Assembly: GCF_042427585.1 (NCBI RefSeq)
Contig: NZ_JBHMFC010000074.1
Coordinates: 131,647 to 195,646, forward strand
Origin: Pseudalgibacter ostreae
GTDB taxonomy: Bacteria; Bacteroidota; Bacteroidia; Flavobacteriales; Flavobacteriaceae
Direction: 5' to 3'
DNA length: 64,000 nt
Within the stretch, counting starts at the first letter, position 1; each line of letters begins with the position of its first letter. The notes below the pieces were generated by a model. The model worked only from the letters and a program-made list of their open reading frames with translations, did not search any database and was not told where the DNA came from. Below, one piece after another: positions 38,044 to 46,697 of this stretch. The translations under genes were made by a program, and so were the position numbers.

Positions 38044-38763
38044 TTACTTTACCTCCAATAATTCTACTTCAAAAACCAATGCTGAGAAAGGTTTAATGGT
38101 ACCGCCTCTTGGTGTAGCACCATAAGCTAAATCTTGAGGGATAAAAAACTTATATTTAGCACCTTCAGACATCAACTGTAAGCCTTCTGTCCAACCTGGG
38201 ATCACTTGTCCTACTCCAAATTCTGCTGGTTCGCCTCTATCCACTGAACTATCAAAAACAGTTCCGTCTGTTAGAGTGCCGTGATAATTTACTTTTACTG
38301 TAGATGCTGCAGTTGGTTTTGCTCCATTACCTTCTTTTAACACCTGATATTGTAATCCGGTTTCGGTTACCATTACGCCTTCTTTAGCTTTATTTTCTTC
38401 TAAAAACTTTTCACCTTCCACTTTAACGTCTGCAAATTCTTCTTCAGCTTTTTTGGTAGCCTCTTCTTGTTGCTTCAGCATCGCTTCTTGTTGTTTCTTT
38501 TGGAAAAACGCTTGTAAGATAGGACCAACTTCATTTTCTTCAATTAAAATATTCGTTGAGTCGATACCATTTCTGTACCCTTGGATAAAAAGATCAGTAT
38601 TGATTTCTTCAAAACTTGATTTCACATTTTTAGCTACGTCCAGTCCAATGGCATAACTAACAGAGTCCACTTGTGTATCTAAAGATTTATTAGTAACGCC
38701 TTTATCACAAGAAGATACTACTGATGCCAATACTATAACACCTAAAAACTTAACTAATTTCAT
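38044..38763 (-). CDS. FKBP-type peptidyl-prolyl cis-trans isomerase lipoprotein
   Basis: 239 aa with a lipobox (ASVVSSC, C19). An N-terminal helical dimerisation arm of FkpA/Mip type, including a charged stretch (MLKQQEEATKKAEEE), leads to a C-terminal FKBP domain (about 130-239: VKVNYHGTLTDGTVFDSS, VIPGWTEGLQLM, YGATPRGGTIKP). These proteins speed proline isomerisation and chaperone periplasmic and outer-membrane proteins. It is monocistronic, bounded by a terminator downstream. A 9-bp inverted repeat lies in its 5' region. Confidence 0.93.
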   Translation of the reverse strand: MKLVKFLGVIVLASVVSSCDKGVTNKSLDTQVDSVSYAIGLDVAKNVKSSFEEINTDLFIQGYRNGIDSTNILIEENEVGPILQAFFQKKQQEAMLKQQEEATKKAEEEFADVKVEGEKFLEENKAKEGVMVTETGLQYQVLKEGNGAKPTAASTVKVNYHGTLTDGTVFDSSVDRGEPAEFGVGQVIPGWTEGLQLMSEGAKYKFFIPQDLAYGATPRGGTIKPFSALVFEVELLEVK

Positions 38764-38779
38764 TTTTTATCGATTTTAT

Positions 38780-38806
38780 AAATTCGCTGGTAAAAGTAGC
38801 GAATTT
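38780..38806. promoter_or_regulatory. Inverted repeat upstream of FKBP isomerase gene
   Basis: AAATTCGCT (38780-38788) and AGCGAATTT (38798-38806) are perfect 9-nt arms around a 9-nt centre. On the minus strand the centre carries TACTTTTA, one base from the TAnnTTTG box. It may be an operator over the promoter or a 5'-UTR hairpin. Confidence 0.35.
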
Positions 38807-38935
38807 CTAATTAAAAATCCAAATAGTTGTTTATTCTATTTTTTTCTATAAATACATGCTATTAAAAACAAAAAATATTAAAAAGACTTCTTTATCTTTA
38901 AAAATTGTTCACTTTGCATTTCTAAATTTCACCTC

Positions 38936-39832
38936 ATGAAAAAACAATTTCACATTTTATTTATTCTAGTTGCAACATTATGCTCATTCACTAATAACGC
39001 CCAAAAAAAGAACCCAATTGTTGCTAGTAAAGCTGAAGTAAAATTGGCTGCCACAGGATTTAAATTTACTGAGGGCCCCGCCGTAGCTCTTGATGGTCGT
39101 GTTTATTTTACAGACCAACCTAATGATAAGATTTATATTTGGGATGAAAAAAAAGGCTTGTCATTATATCTAGAAGGTACGGGGCGCTCTAATGGTATGT
39201 ATTTTAATAAACAAGGTTTATTAGTAACCTGTGCAGATGAAAAAAACCAACTTGGATATTTTAACGAAAATAAAAAACTGATCATAATACATGAAGGCTA
39301 TGAAAACAAACATTTAAATGGCCCTAATGATTTATGGATAGACCCCCAAGGAGGTATCTATTTCACAGATCCATACTATAAACGTAGTTGGTGGGGAAAA
39401 GATCATAAAGAAATACAAGATACCCAGGCCGTATATTACCTAAGCCCTGAAAAAGAAATTAAACAGGTTATTAAAGATTTCCAAAAACCTAATGGGTTAA
39501 TAGGCACACCCGACGGCAAAACTTTATATGTAGCAGATATTAAAGCAGACAAAACATGGAAATACACCATGGAGCCTGATGGTACTTTAAGCCAAAAAAC
39601 ATTTTTCGCACCCCATGGCAGCGATGGAATGACCATAGACCACAAAGGCAATATTTACTTAACCTCCGATAAAATATGGGTTTACAACCCTAAAGGAGCG
39701 TTAATTAAAGAAATTGAGACTCCAGAAAAACCTGCCAACATTTGTTTTGGAGGTAAAAAAAGAAATGTCCTTTTTATTACAGCACGCACATCGGTTTACA
39801 CCTTGAAAATGAAAGTGAAAGGCGTTAATTAA
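38936..39832 (+). CDS. SMP-30/gluconolactonase family protein, secreted
   Basis: 298 aa with a signal peptide (TNNAQ). Six-bladed propeller features of the SMP-30/gluconolactonase/LRE family: TEGPAVALDGRVYFTDQP, GRSNGMYF, HLNGPNDLWIDPQGGIYFTDP and GSDGMTIDHKGNIYLT, which supply metal-binding Glu, Asn and Asp residues. Such enzymes hydrolyse sugar lactones. The signal peptide places it in the periplasm. It is not linked to an operon, and its link to the keto-sugar oxidoreductases of the PUL is possible but unproven. Confidence 0.88.
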   Translation: MKKQFHILFILVATLCSFTNNAQKKNPIVASKAEVKLAATGFKFTEGPAVALDGRVYFTDQPNDKIYIWDEKKGLSLYLEGTGRSNGMYFNKQGLLVTCADEKNQLGYFNENKKLIIIHEGYENKHLNGPNDLWIDPQGGIYFTDPYYKRSWWGKDHKEIQDTQAVYYLSPEKEIKQVIKDFQKPNGLIGTPDGKTLYVADIKADKTWKYTMEPDGTLSQKTFFAPHGSDGMTIDHKGNIYLTSDKIWVYNPKGALIKEIETPEKPANICFGGKKRNVLFITARTSVYTLKMKVKGVN

Positions 39833-39979
39833 ATTTCCTAAAACAAAATATGCTTAAACATTCAAGTTTTAAATATCATTAGTTTGTGTTACATTTACAT
39901 CCTCTTTTCTGATAAAAAAAACAAACTTTTAATTCGTTCTTGTTTCACACAGGTTAAAACAAGATAAACACCAAAACAT

Positions 39980-41938
39980 TTGATATCACCAGCTTCTATA
40001 GAACAAGTATTTGAAACCGCCCGCGTTGAGGAGGTAATTGGCGATTTTGTAAATCTGAAAAAAGCGGGAAGTAACTTTAAAGGCTTGAGCCCTTTTAGCG
40101 ACGAACGCTCTCCTAGCTTTATGGTATCGCCAGTAAAACAAATCTGGAAAGATTTTTCAACTGGAAAAGGAGGCACTGCAGTTTCTTTTTTAATGGAGCA
40201 TGAGCATTTTACTTACCCTGAAGCTATTAAATATCTTGCCAAAAAATATAATATAGAAATAGAAGAAACCGAGCAAAGTAATGAGCAAAAAGAAGCAGCA
40301 GATACTCGAGAAAGCCTTTATTTAGTAAGTGAATTTGCCAATACTTACTTTCAAAAGATCATGCACAAAACCGACCAAGGGAAATCTATCGGGTTAAGTT
40401 ATTTTAAAGAGCGTGGCTTTACAGATGAAACCATTAAGAAATTTGATTTAGGATATGCCTTAAATGAATGGCAAGCTTTTACAGATGAGGCCTTAAAGAA
40501 AGGATATCAATTAGAGTTTTTAGAAAAAACAGGGCTAACTATTGTAAAAGAAGACAAGCGGTTCGACCGGTTTAAAGGGCGTGTCCTGTTTCCTATAAAA
40601 AGCATGAGCGGACGCGTTCTGGGATTTGGTGGCCGCATTCTTATAAACGATAAAAAAGCTGCCAAATACGTCAATTCACCCGAAAGTGATATCTATCATA
40701 AAAGCAAAGTGTTGTACGGAATATACCATGCCAAACAAAGCATCGCTAAAGAAGATAATTGTTTTTTGGTTGAGGGGTACACCGATGTTATCCAATTCCA
40801 TCAAACGGGTATTACAAACGTAGTGGCATCTTCTGGAACGGCCTTAACACCCGACCAAATTAGACTTATAAATCGATTGACCAAAAACATTACCGTGTTA
40901 TTTGACGGGGACGCGGCAGGCATGCGAGCATCTTTACGAGGCATCGATTTAATATTGGAACAAGGCATGAATGTTAAGATATGTTCGTTTCCTGGTGGAG
41001 AAGATCCAGACAGTTTTGCTAAAAAAAACACACTCGAGGAACTTACTTTGTATCTAGAGGAAAACTCTAAAGATTTTATCCAATATAAGGCGTCTATTCT
41101 ATTTGAAGAATCTAAGAACGACCCTATAAAGAAAGCAGATACCATTCGCGAAATCATTAATAGTATTTCTAAAATTCCAGATACCATTAAAAGAGAAATC
41201 TATATTCAAGAATGTTCTAAAATAATGGATATTAGTGAAGCTGTATTGTTTACCACATTGGCACAAATCAACAAAAAAGAGTCTGCCGACCTAAACAAAC
41301 ACCATAAAAATGAACAACAAGCATTTGATGTTATTAGGCACGAACAGCCCGAACATAAAGTTGATGTTCAATACCTCTTAGAACGAAAGATTATTGAAGT
41401 GCTTTTATTATACGGCAATAAAACAGAAGATTTTGAGGATTTGGTGATGAAAGAAAATGATAAAGGCGAACTCATTCTAGAACCTGTTATCCAACAAGCT
41501 AAAGTGTTTGAAAAGGTGTTTTTAGATCTTCAGGAAGACGAAATGGAGTTTTCCAATACACAGTTCAAAACCCTTTATTACACCATTATCGACACCCTTA
41601 ACCAAAATCCTGATTTCGACCTCAATACATTTATTAATAAAGTAGACCCTGATATGTCTAGTGAAATTACAAGTATTTTAATGGAAGACGAACGCTACAA
41701 ACTAGACGACTGGCAACGCATGTCTATCTTCCCAAAAGAAAAAACACAAAGTATTGCTCAATTAGTTAGCGAAACTATCTTAAGTTTAAGATGCTACCTA
41801 ATTGAGCAAAAAGTTATTGAGTTCCAACAAAAAACACTGGCTAACAAAATAGATGTTAACAGGAGTGTTCTTGAAGAAGTAAAAGATTACTCTAGCTTAA
41901 AAATGCTGTTATCAAGAAAATTAAATCGTGTTTTATGA
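39980..41938 (+). CDS. dnaG: DNA primase DnaG with degenerate zinc domain
   Basis: 652 aa from a TTG start at 39980. The reading MISPASIEQVFETARVEEV aligns with DnaG N-termini. It contains the N-terminal domain, the catalytic TOPRIM core (FLVEGYTDVIQFHQTGI, VLFDGDAAGMRA) and a C-terminal helicase-interacting region. The four zinc ligands of the CHC2-type domain appear replaced: by alignment to E. coli they become S37, S40, D58 and T61 in GLSPFSDERSPSF and KDFSTGKGG, while the rest of the domain is conserved. Primase makes RNA primers for replication. The stop overlaps the convergent regulator gene by 6 nt. Confidence 0.96.
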   Translation: MISPASIEQVFETARVEEVIGDFVNLKKAGSNFKGLSPFSDERSPSFMVSPVKQIWKDFSTGKGGTAVSFLMEHEHFTYPEAIKYLAKKYNIEIEETEQSNEQKEAADTRESLYLVSEFANTYFQKIMHKTDQGKSIGLSYFKERGFTDETIKKFDLGYALNEWQAFTDEALKKGYQLEFLEKTGLTIVKEDKRFDRFKGRVLFPIKSMSGRVLGFGGRILINDKKAAKYVNSPESDIYHKSKVLYGIYHAKQSIAKEDNCFLVEGYTDVIQFHQTGITNVVASSGTALTPDQIRLINRLTKNITVLFDGDAAGMRASLRGIDLILEQGMNVKICSFPGGEDPDSFAKKNTLEELTLYLEENSKDFIQYKASILFEESKNDPIKKADTIREIINSISKIPDTIKREIYIQECSKIMDISEAVLFTTLAQINKKESADLNKHHKNEQQAFDVIRHEQPEHKVDVQYLLERKIIEVLLLYGNKTEDFEDLVMKENDKGELILEPVIQQAKVFEKVFLDLQEDEMEFSNTQFKTLYYTIIDTLNQNPDFDLNTFINKVDPDMSSEITSILMEDERYKLDDWQRMSIFPKEKTQSIAQLVSETILSLRCYLIEQKVIEFQQKTLANKIDVNRSVLEEVKDYSSLKMLLSRKLNRVL

Positions 41939-42568
41939 TTCCTCTTCTGTATGCAATTTCGCTTGATTTACTAAATCGACCAAATTGGTTACATTTAGTT
42001 TTTTCATTAAGCGCGCTTTGTAAGTACTAACGGTTTTTTCGTTAATATCCAATTCTTTTGCAACTTCTTTGTTCTTTCTTCCAATAGTTAAAAGCTTAAG
42101 TACTTCTACCTCCCTAGTTGAAAGCTTTTTATAGAAAGAGCCTTTCTTTTTCAAATTCTTTCCAAAAGCAAGTGCTTGAGTAAGATCATTGCTTAAGTAA
42201 ATACCACCATCATGAACCTTCAAAATGGCCTCATTTATAGTGATAACATTTACCGTTTTAGAAATATACCCCAATGCACCAGCTTTGATGGCACTAATGG
42301 CATACACTTCTTCTGGTTGCCCACTAAGAATGATTGTTTTTACATCTGGAAAATCAGATTTTAAATACCGTAATGCCGTAAGTCCATTTAATTTTGGCAA
42401 ATCGGTTTCAGTTAAAATAATATCTACTTTTTGCTTTTTCACAAAGTCTAAAAGAGATACACCATTATCAACACTACCCACAACTTTAATATCAGAAGAG
42501 GCTGAAAACAAATGTTCCAATCCTTTTCTAACAATGGGGTGATGATCTGCTATTAATAGTTTAATCAT
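41933..42568 (-). CDS. Orphan NarL/LuxR-type response regulator with Asp-to-Glu receiver
   Basis: 211 aa. A receiver domain (1-120) is followed by a LuxR-type HTH (about 145-205: LSTREVEVLKLLTIGRKNKEVA, NEKTVSTYKARLMKKL). The position of the phospho-acceptor Asp reads Glu (E54 in IILTETDLP, where DxDMP is usual), and the acidic pair reads D8-H9 (IADHHP). The conserved Ser and Lys switch positions (LSGQPE, YISKTV) remain. The Glu may mimic phosphorylation or signal phosphorylation-independent action. No kinase gene is adjacent. It lies downstream of nadE, with a good promoter in the gap and the end of nadE. Confidence 0.93.
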   Translation of the reverse strand: MIKLLIADHHPIVRKGLEHLFSASSDIKVVGSVDNGVSLLDFVKKQKVDIILTETDLPKLNGLTALRYLKSDFPDVKTIILSGQPEEVYAISAIKAGALGYISKTVNVITINEAILKVHDGGIYLSNDLTQALAFGKNLKKKGSFYKKLSTREVEVLKLLTIGRKNKEVAKELDINEKTVSTYKARLMKKLNVTNLVDLVNQAKLHTEEES

Positions 42569-42656
42569 ACCTTTTTTTATTTATTTATTGTTTTGATTTA
42601 GGTTTTAAAATGACATAGTCAGGGAGAACTAATACAGTTGAGAGAAACCTAAGGGA

Positions 42657-42688
42657 CAAAGGTAATTCTTTTTTAAGAAATTTACAAC
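42657..42688 (-). promoter_or_regulatory. Promoter of the orphan response regulator
   Basis: On the minus strand GTTG (42688-42685) is followed after 20 nt by TACCTTTG (42664-42657). This fits the Bacteroidota TTTG / TAnnTTTG architecture. The 5' leader would be about 80 nt. Confidence 0.5.
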
Positions 42689-42693
42689 ATTTC

Positions 42694-43479
42694 CTAAAAC
42701 TTTGTAGGAATCTTGCAAGTAGGTATAGAACTCATTTTGTGTGCATTAAGAAGATGCAATCGTTTGTATATTTTAAAAACCTCCAGCGCTCTTCCAGAAA
42801 AATGCGTTTCTTGTTTTCCATCTGCAACCATTTCCATAGCCCATTCTAGCTCAGGATAAGAGGCACCAATCTGGTCTTCATCACTTCTGGCATCGCCAAA
42901 TAGCCCATCGCTAGGGTCTGCTTCCATTATGGATTCAGACACTTTTAAATATTTCCCCAATTGATACACTTCAGATTTCATTAAGTCTGCAATAGGGCTT
43001 AAATCCACACCTCCATCTCCATATTTCGTAAAAAAACCAACACCAAAATCTTCTACTTTGTTGCCCGTTCCTACTACCAATAACTTATAAAGTCCCGCAT
43101 AATAATATAAAGTCGTCATGCGTAGCCTGGCTCGTGTATTTGCCAAAGCCATATCAATAGTGGCTTGGTCGCCTTCTGCAAACACTTCATTTTTAAACGT
43201 GTCAAAAACAGCAGTTAAATCTGTTCTGGTATCGCTCACATTGCTAAACGCATTCGTTAAGCTTACAATGTGGTCTTGCGCACGCGTTACATGGCTTTCG
43301 GCTTGGTGGATTGGCATTTCCACACACAATACATCTAAACCTGTTCTAGCGCATAGCGTTGAGGTTACCGCAGAATCAATTCCGCCAGAAACCCCAACAA
43401 CAAAACCATTTACACCGGCATTTACAGCATAGTCTTTTAACCAATTAACAATATGTTCAACAACTTTTTCTGTTTGCAT
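42694..43479 (-). CDS. nadE: NAD+ synthase, ammonia-dependent
   Basis: 261 aa, the short form without a glutaminase domain. The ATP-pyrophosphatase P-loop SGGIDSAVTS starts at residue 31. NKVEDFGVGFFTKYGDGGVDLSPIADLMKSEVYQLGKYL is split by the family's characteristic substrate loop. The enzyme adenylates and amidates deamido-NAD+ with ammonia in the last step of NAD synthesis. It is divergent from gldB with a promoter box in the 91-bp gap. Confidence 0.97.
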   Translation of the reverse strand: MQTEKVVEHIVNWLKDYAVNAGVNGFVVGVSGGIDSAVTSTLCARTGLDVLCVEMPIHQAESHVTRAQDHIVSLTNAFSNVSDTRTDLTAVFDTFKNEVFAEGDQATIDMALANTRARLRMTTLYYYAGLYKLLVVGTGNKVEDFGVGFFTKYGDGGVDLSPIADLMKSEVYQLGKYLKVSESIMEADPSDGLFGDARSDEDQIGASYPELEWAMEMVADGKQETHFSGRALEVFKIYKRLHLLNAHKMSSIPTCKIPTKF

Positions 43480-43505
43480 TTTAAATGAATTTGATTCAAG
43501 AATGG

Positions 43506-43525
43506 TACATTTGCAAACAAAAGTA
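43506..43525. promoter_or_regulatory. Back-to-back -7 boxes for gldB and nadE
   Basis: The plus strand reads TACATTTG (43506-43513), toward gldB. The minus strand reads TACTTTTG (43525-43518), toward nadE. Both match TAnnTTTG and lie 4 bp apart, so polymerase binding at the two promoters would exclude each other. Confidence 0.4.
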
Positions 43526-43570
43526 AAAGAAAGCTCTAATTAATAAAAATTTAAGACGTTTTAGTTTGCC

Positions 43571-44533
43571 ATGAAAAATATTCCATTTTTTTTATTGATA
43601 TTGATGTTTGCTTTTTCATGTAAAAAAGAACATCCACTAGAAGCGACTATCGCCCAGAAAAATATCGACATCCAAGTAGAGCGTTTCGATATGCTTTTTG
43701 CAAAAGCAGCGCCTGAAGACCTGCCTAAATTAAAATCTGAATACCCCTTTATGTTTTCTAAAAAATATCCAGATTCCTTTTGGATTGAAAACATGCAAGA
43801 CACTTTACAAATAGAACTCTTTAAAGCTTCTAAAGACGTTTTTCCCAATTTTAACAACGAAGAAATTGAGATTGAATCATTATTCAATCACTTAAGCTAT
43901 TATTTTCCAGAATTTAAAACGCCTCGGGTTATCACTGCCACATCTTTTGTAGACTATAGGAATAAAGTAATTGTAACCGATAGTATCGTACTTATTTCAA
44001 TAGACACCTATTTAGGCAACGACCATCCTTTTTACGAAGGCATACAGAAATACATCAAACAAAACTTAACGAAAACGCAAATTGTGGCCGATCTTGCCGC
44101 AGCATATGCCGAAAAGCAGATTCTTCCAAAGCAAAAGAAAACCCTGCTAGACGAAATGATTTATTATGGAAAAGCCTTGTATTTTAAGGATATAATGATT
44201 CCATTTGTATCAGAAGCAAGACGTATAGGTTATTCTGAAGATCAATTAAAATGGGCTCTGGCAAACGAAAACTATATTTGGCGCTATTTTGTTGAACGTG
44301 AATTATTATATAGCACAGATTCAAAATTACCAAATCGTTTTATAAACCCCGCTCCTTTTTCTAAATTCAATTTGGCCGAAATCGATAGTGATTCCCCTGG
44401 CAGATTAGGGCAATACATTGGTTGGCAAATTGTTAAGGCCTTTATGGAAAACAATGATGTTCTCTTAAAAGATATGCTTATCGCATCACCCGATTATATT
44501 TTTAACAAGTCGAAATTTAAACCCAGAAAATAA
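43571..44533 (+). CDS. gldB: Gliding motility lipoprotein GldB
   Basis: 320 aa with a lipobox (MFAFSC, C17). The whole-length pattern matches GldB: the IQVERFDMLFA segment near the N-terminus, VDYRNKVIVTDSIVLISIDTYLG, the DEMIYYGKALYFKDIM block, and the ending LLIASPDYIFNKSKFKPRK. GldB is required for gliding and for stable assembly of the type IX secretion/gliding apparatus. The stop and the gldC ATG overlap by one base, indicating coupled translation. Confidence 0.95.
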   Translation: MKNIPFFLLILMFAFSCKKEHPLEATIAQKNIDIQVERFDMLFAKAAPEDLPKLKSEYPFMFSKKYPDSFWIENMQDTLQIELFKASKDVFPNFNNEEIEIESLFNHLSYYFPEFKTPRVITATSFVDYRNKVIVTDSIVLISIDTYLGNDHPFYEGIQKYIKQNLTKTQIVADLAAAYAEKQILPKQKKTLLDEMIYYGKALYFKDIMIPFVSEARRIGYSEDQLKWALANENYIWRYFVERELLYSTDSKLPNRFINPAPFSKFNLAEIDSDSPGRLGQYIGWQIVKAFMENNDVLLKDMLIASPDYIFNKSKFKPRK

Positions 44534-44874
44534 TGTCTCAAAAAAAGACCTCGAAAATAGAACTTAATGTCGCACTGGACGAAAACCGAATTCCAGAAAC
44601 ACTGCATTGGACAGCAGAAGACGGCGGTATTACTAACGAAGAAGCTAAAGCCATAATGCTTGCTGTTTGGGACGCAAAGACCAAAGAGACCCTGCGTATT
44701 GATTTATGGACAAAGGACATGCCGGTTGATGAAATGAAAATGTTCTTTCACCAAACCCTTGTAGCCATGAGCGACACCTTTAATAGGGCGACACAAGATG
44801 ACAAAATGACCGCCACTATGAAAGATTTTTGCGATTATTTTGCAGAAAAATTAGAATTGAAAAAACAGCCATAA
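44533..44874 (+). CDS. gldC: Gliding motility protein GldC
   Basis: 113 aa, soluble, no signal peptide. It matches GldC over its length (SKIELNVALDENRIPETLHW, DLWTKDMPVDEMKMFF, DTFNRATQDDKM). GldC is cytoplasmic and improves gliding without being strictly required. The gene order gldB-gldC is the standard one in flavobacteria. Confidence 0.95.
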   Translation: MSQKKTSKIELNVALDENRIPETLHWTAEDGGITNEEAKAIMLAVWDAKTKETLRIDLWTKDMPVDEMKMFFHQTLVAMSDTFNRATQDDKMTATMKDFCDYFAEKLELKKQP

Positions 44875-44950
44875 GTGCATGCTTTTTTTAAATTCTGTTT
44901 CTATAGCGATTTGTATGCTGTAAATTAATAAAAAGAAATACAATCTGTTT

Positions 44951-45679
44951 TTACTGAAACGTAAAATTAACAAAAACGCCTCGTGTTTTCATAGAGGCTA
45001 CATTGCCTGTCCATGGGCTATTAGGATCTTCATCCCTTACAAGCTCATCGTTAATCCCAAAAATACCGCGAACGCTAGGAGTGAATTTAAAATTATACAA
45101 ATAGAAGTCGATGCCAAAACCAAGCTCATAAAACAATGAGTTTTTGGTAGTACGGAACTGGCCATTTTTATTATCATCAGGGTTACTCTCATTACTAGAA
45201 AGATTTAATGCCGTTGAAATCCCTCCCACAATAAACGGCTTAAAGTTATTGATGCGTTTGGCGGAAAATTTAAGTAAAAGCGGCACATGTACGTAAGTGG
45301 ATTTCACTTCTCTAGTTAAATCTGATGTTTTAGAGGGCCCACCGGTAAAATGGACGTTACCATAATAAAGCTCTCGAGTTGTAATAAACAAACCTGGCTC
45401 TAAACGAAGATCGAAATAGTTATTGATGCGTAGATTTCCCACTAAGCCTACATTAAAACCCGGACTTTTTTTCACATAGACATCTCTTATATCCTCATGG
45501 TAGTCAAAATTAAAATCATAACTGCTAAAGCCTAAAAAATAGCCCCAGCGTATCAAATTATTATCTGTGGAGCCCCTCCCTTGATTGGCATCATAGGTCA
45601 CTTTTTCTTTTCTGAACAACTGTGCTTCAGTATATTGAAAAAAAAACAAAAAAGGCAAAACAAATAATAACTTTTTCAT
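44951..45679 (-). CDS. porT: PorT (SprT)-like outer-membrane protein of type IX secretion
   Basis: 242 aa from the ATG at 45679, chosen because it starts a signal peptide (MKKLLFVLPFLFFFQYTEAQ). An in-frame ATG at 45742 would overlap ubiE. Features of the PorT beta-barrel: a WGYFLGFSSYDFNFDY segment, GFNVGLVGNLRINNYFDLR, TYVHVPLLLKFSAKR and a C-terminal GVFVNFTFQ ending in an aromatic-rich strand. PorT supports assembly of the type IX secretion system that exports gliding adhesins and hydrolases. It starts 4 nt after the menG/ubiE stop. Confidence 0.88.
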   Translation of the reverse strand: MKKLLFVLPFLFFFQYTEAQLFRKEKVTYDANQGRGSTDNNLIRWGYFLGFSSYDFNFDYHEDIRDVYVKKSPGFNVGLVGNLRINNYFDLRLEPGLFITTRELYYGNVHFTGGPSKTSDLTREVKSTYVHVPLLLKFSAKRINNFKPFIVGGISTALNLSSNESNPDDNKNGQFRTTKNSLFYELGFGIDFYLYNFKFTPSVRGIFGINDELVRDEDPNSPWTGNVASMKTRGVFVNFTFQ

Positions 45680-45683
45680 AGAA

Positions 45684-46409
45684 TCATTTTGATGATGTGT
45701 AAATCGTTGCCGCTCCAAAAGTTTGTGGGTAATCCCTAACATTATTAAACCCCGTTTTACGTAAAATATTGTTCAAAGCTTCTCCATAAGGGAAATCGGA
45801 AGCAGATTCCGACAAATAGCTATAAGCACTTTTATCTTTTGAAAACACTTTCCCGATAAGAGGCAGAACATGTTTAGTATAAAACTTATACCCTTGTAAA
45901 TACGGGAATTTTGTAGGCATAGACGTTTCTAAAATGACAAACACGCCATTAGGCTTTAAAACCCTTAAAATTTCTTTTAGCCCTTTTTCTAAGGTTTCAA
46001 AATTTCTAATACCAAAGGCTACAGTAATCGCATCAAAAGTATCGTCTTTAAAAGGCATCTGTTCTGAATCGCCCAACACCATATCTATTTTAAGCTCCAA
46101 ACCCTTTTTTTTAATTTTCGCCTTTCCAATTTCCAACATGCCGCTGCTAATATCAAAACCAACAATTTTTTCTGCATTTGTTTTCGCAAGCGCTATGGCC
46201 AAGTCGCCCGTTCCTGTTGCGATGTCTAAAATCGTTTTAGGCTGCGTATCCCCCACCATTTCAACTACTTTTTTTCGCCACTTTACATCTATCCCAAAAG
46301 ATATGACCCGATTTAATCCGTCATAATCCCCAGAAATAGTATCAAACATCTTGGTTACTTGTTCTTTTTTACCTAAATCACTATCTTTATATGGCTTAAT
46401 TTTCGACAC
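45684..46409 (-). CDS. ubiE: Demethylmenaquinone methyltransferase
   Basis: 241 aa from a GTG start. UbiE/MenG class I methyltransferase motifs: FDTISGDYDGLNRVISFGID, the SAM motif LDIATGTGDLAIAL, AFGIRNFE and RVLKPNGVFVILE. It methylates demethylmenaquinone to menaquinone, the respiratory quinone of flavobacteria. It is transcribed with porT downstream (4 nt apart), a usual pairing in this group. Confidence 0.96.
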   Translation of the reverse strand: MSKIKPYKDSDLGKKEQVTKMFDTISGDYDGLNRVISFGIDVKWRKKVVEMVGDTQPKTILDIATGTGDLAIALAKTNAEKIVGFDISSGMLEIGKAKIKKKGLELKIDMVLGDSEQMPFKDDTFDAITVAFGIRNFETLEKGLKEILRVLKPNGVFVILETSMPTKFPYLQGYKFYTKHVLPLIGKVFSKDKSAYSYLSESASDFPYGEALNNILRKTGFNNVRDYPQTFGAATIYTSSK

Positions 46410-46425
46410 AATTTTATTTTTATCA

Positions 46426-46433
46426 CAAACCTA
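46426..46433 (-). promoter_or_regulatory. -7 box of the ubiE-porT operon
   Basis: The minus strand reads TAGGTTTG (46433-46426), a full TAnnTTTG match. It would give a leader of only about 10 nt before the GTG start. No -33 TTTG is obvious. Confidence 0.35.
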
Positions 46434-46536
46434 CATAAATTATTTCTACTTTAAAATAAAGTCAATTAAGTAATATACAAAGATTAACATAAGTATAGAC
46501 TCAAGATTTATCAGATATAATATCTCGGGTTTTATA

Positions 46537-46564
46537 TTGCTGTGTCTATTTTATAGTATATTTG
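46537..46564 (+). promoter_or_regulatory. Promoter of trkA-trkH
   Basis: TTG at 46537-46539 is followed after 17 nt by TATATTTG (46557-46564), fitting the Bacteroidota consensus. The leader to the trkA GTG is about 127 nt and contains no clear ORF. Confidence 0.45.
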
Positions 46565-46697
46565 TTATACCTTTTGGAAGGTTTTAAAGAAAACAATTAT
46601 CAAAACGTTTTTTTTTATGCTATAGGGAATAGTCACTCAAAGTCACTGATATGAGAATAATTAGATTTTCATTGAGAACTTTAAAAAAATTAAACCT

